This document shows positions 5,489 through 5,856 of a stretch of 5,856 nt of DNA, piece after piece. The first letter of the stretch is position 1. Each line of letters starts with the position of its first letter. The notes under the pieces were generated by a model. That model was given only the letters and a program-made list of their open reading frames with translations. It had not been told where the DNA came from and searched no databases. Source of the stretch: an uncultured Pseudomonadota bacterium (GTDB taxonomy: Bacteria > Pseudomonadota > Gammaproteobacteria > Burkholderiales > Rhodocyclaceae); NCBI GenBank assembly GCA_903939665.1, contig CAJAHZ010000069.1:1-5856 (forward strand). Reading direction: 5' to 3'. The translations under genes were made by a program, and so were the position numbers.

Positions 5489-5856
5489 GATGCAAAACTC
5501 CTGAAATTGCCCAGCATTTCGGGAAAACAGACCGGTGCCGATCTGCTCTTGATCTGGCCGACGCGCAGTTCATCGAGCAGACTGGCGAGCGCCACCTTGA
5601 GCGCCCTGATTTCCTGCTCAAGCTGCGCATAGATTGCTTCAACCTGCGCCGACTCTTTACGCAACGAGAGCGCCTGCAAGCGCTCCGTGATTTCTTGCGC
5701 GGCGTTCGCCGAAAGACTGCGGAACATGCCAAGCAGGGTGTGGAGAAGATTCGCGAACGCCTCGTTATCCCGCGCCGCCATCGCCGCCCGCGCACTGTCC
5801 ATCAGTTCGGCGCAATGATGCAGAAACAATCCGCTGATCTCGTCGAGCAACTGCAC
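5485..5856 (-). CDS. Hpt phosphotransfer-domain protein, probably the C-terminus of a hybrid kinase (partial)
   Basis: The frame is open to the window edge and gives 123 residues. The GTG at the edge is not evidence of a true start, because Hpt domains normally have 10 or more further residues before this point. The sequence is an all-helical four-helix-bundle pattern. FLHHCAELMDSARAAMAARD is followed by AFANLLHTLLGMFRSL, where His39 (window numbering) is the expected phosphoacceptor of the H-x-L-K-G motif. The usual lysine three residues later is leucine here. Helices LQALSLRKESAQVEAIYAQL and EQEIRALKVALASLLDELRV complete the bundle. Hpt domains shuttle phosphate between a receiver and a final regulator, and the 4-base overlap with the PhoB-like regulator makes that protein the likely recipient. 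It could be either the end of a BarA/ArcB-type hybrid kinase or a free-standing Hpt protein; the part needed to decide is outside the window. Confidence 0.7.
   Translation of the reverse strand: MQLLDEISGLFLHHCAELMDSARAAMAARDNEAFANLLHTLLGMFRSLSANAAQEITERLQALSLRKESAQVEAIYAQLEQEIRALKVALASLLDELRVGQIKSRSAPVCFPEMLGNFRSFAS

Overview
The window looks like a chromosomal segment of a GC-rich betaproteobacterium. The Rhodocyclales/Accumulibacter/Dechloromonas type is my best guess, inferred from the style of the proteins (solo periplasmic FecR next to two-partner-secretion remnants, a WcaJ/EpsB-type exopolysaccharide transferase followed by a VanZ-like protein). No marker gene is present, so the taxonomy is tentative.

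Region 1 (1-1064) is AT-richer and mostly non-coding or decayed. Bases 1-81 may be the tail of an upstream gene. About 470 bases without a convincing gene follow. Then comes a short frame (554-922) that reads as a deleted TpsB/ShlB-type outer-membrane transporter: secretion signal, start of a POTRA domain, then directly the start of the beta-barrel. In another frame (about 904-1038) it runs into what looks like the last 45 residues of a different protein, possibly the secreted TpsA partner. I read this as the scar of a lost two-partner secretion locus.

Region 2 (1065-2054) is an intact gene for an exported FecR-domain protein with internal 29-residue repeats inserted in the domain. It has no sigma factor or TonB receptor beside it, so it is probably a periplasmic or surface structural protein and not an iron-citrate regulator. 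Region 3 (2055-2617) holds no intact gene. It has scraps of possible decayed coding sequence and a near-perfect dyad at 2517-2538 that could be an operator for the next genes.

Region 4 (2618-4709) is a plus-strand operon: a small acidic protein of unknown function, the polyprenyl-phosphate glucose-1-phosphate transferase that starts exopolysaccharide repeat-unit synthesis (WcaJ family), and a VanZ-like small membrane protein. The genes lie close together and are probably translationally coupled in part.

Region 5 (4772-5856, minus strand, convergent with region 4) has an Hpt phosphotransfer module, cut by the window edge, overlapping by 4 bases (ATGA) a PhoB-like OmpR-family response regulator. 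The overlap suggests a phosphorelay in which the Hpt protein, probably the end of a hybrid kinase, passes phosphate to the regulator. Whether it controls the neighbouring polysaccharide genes cannot be seen from the sequence.
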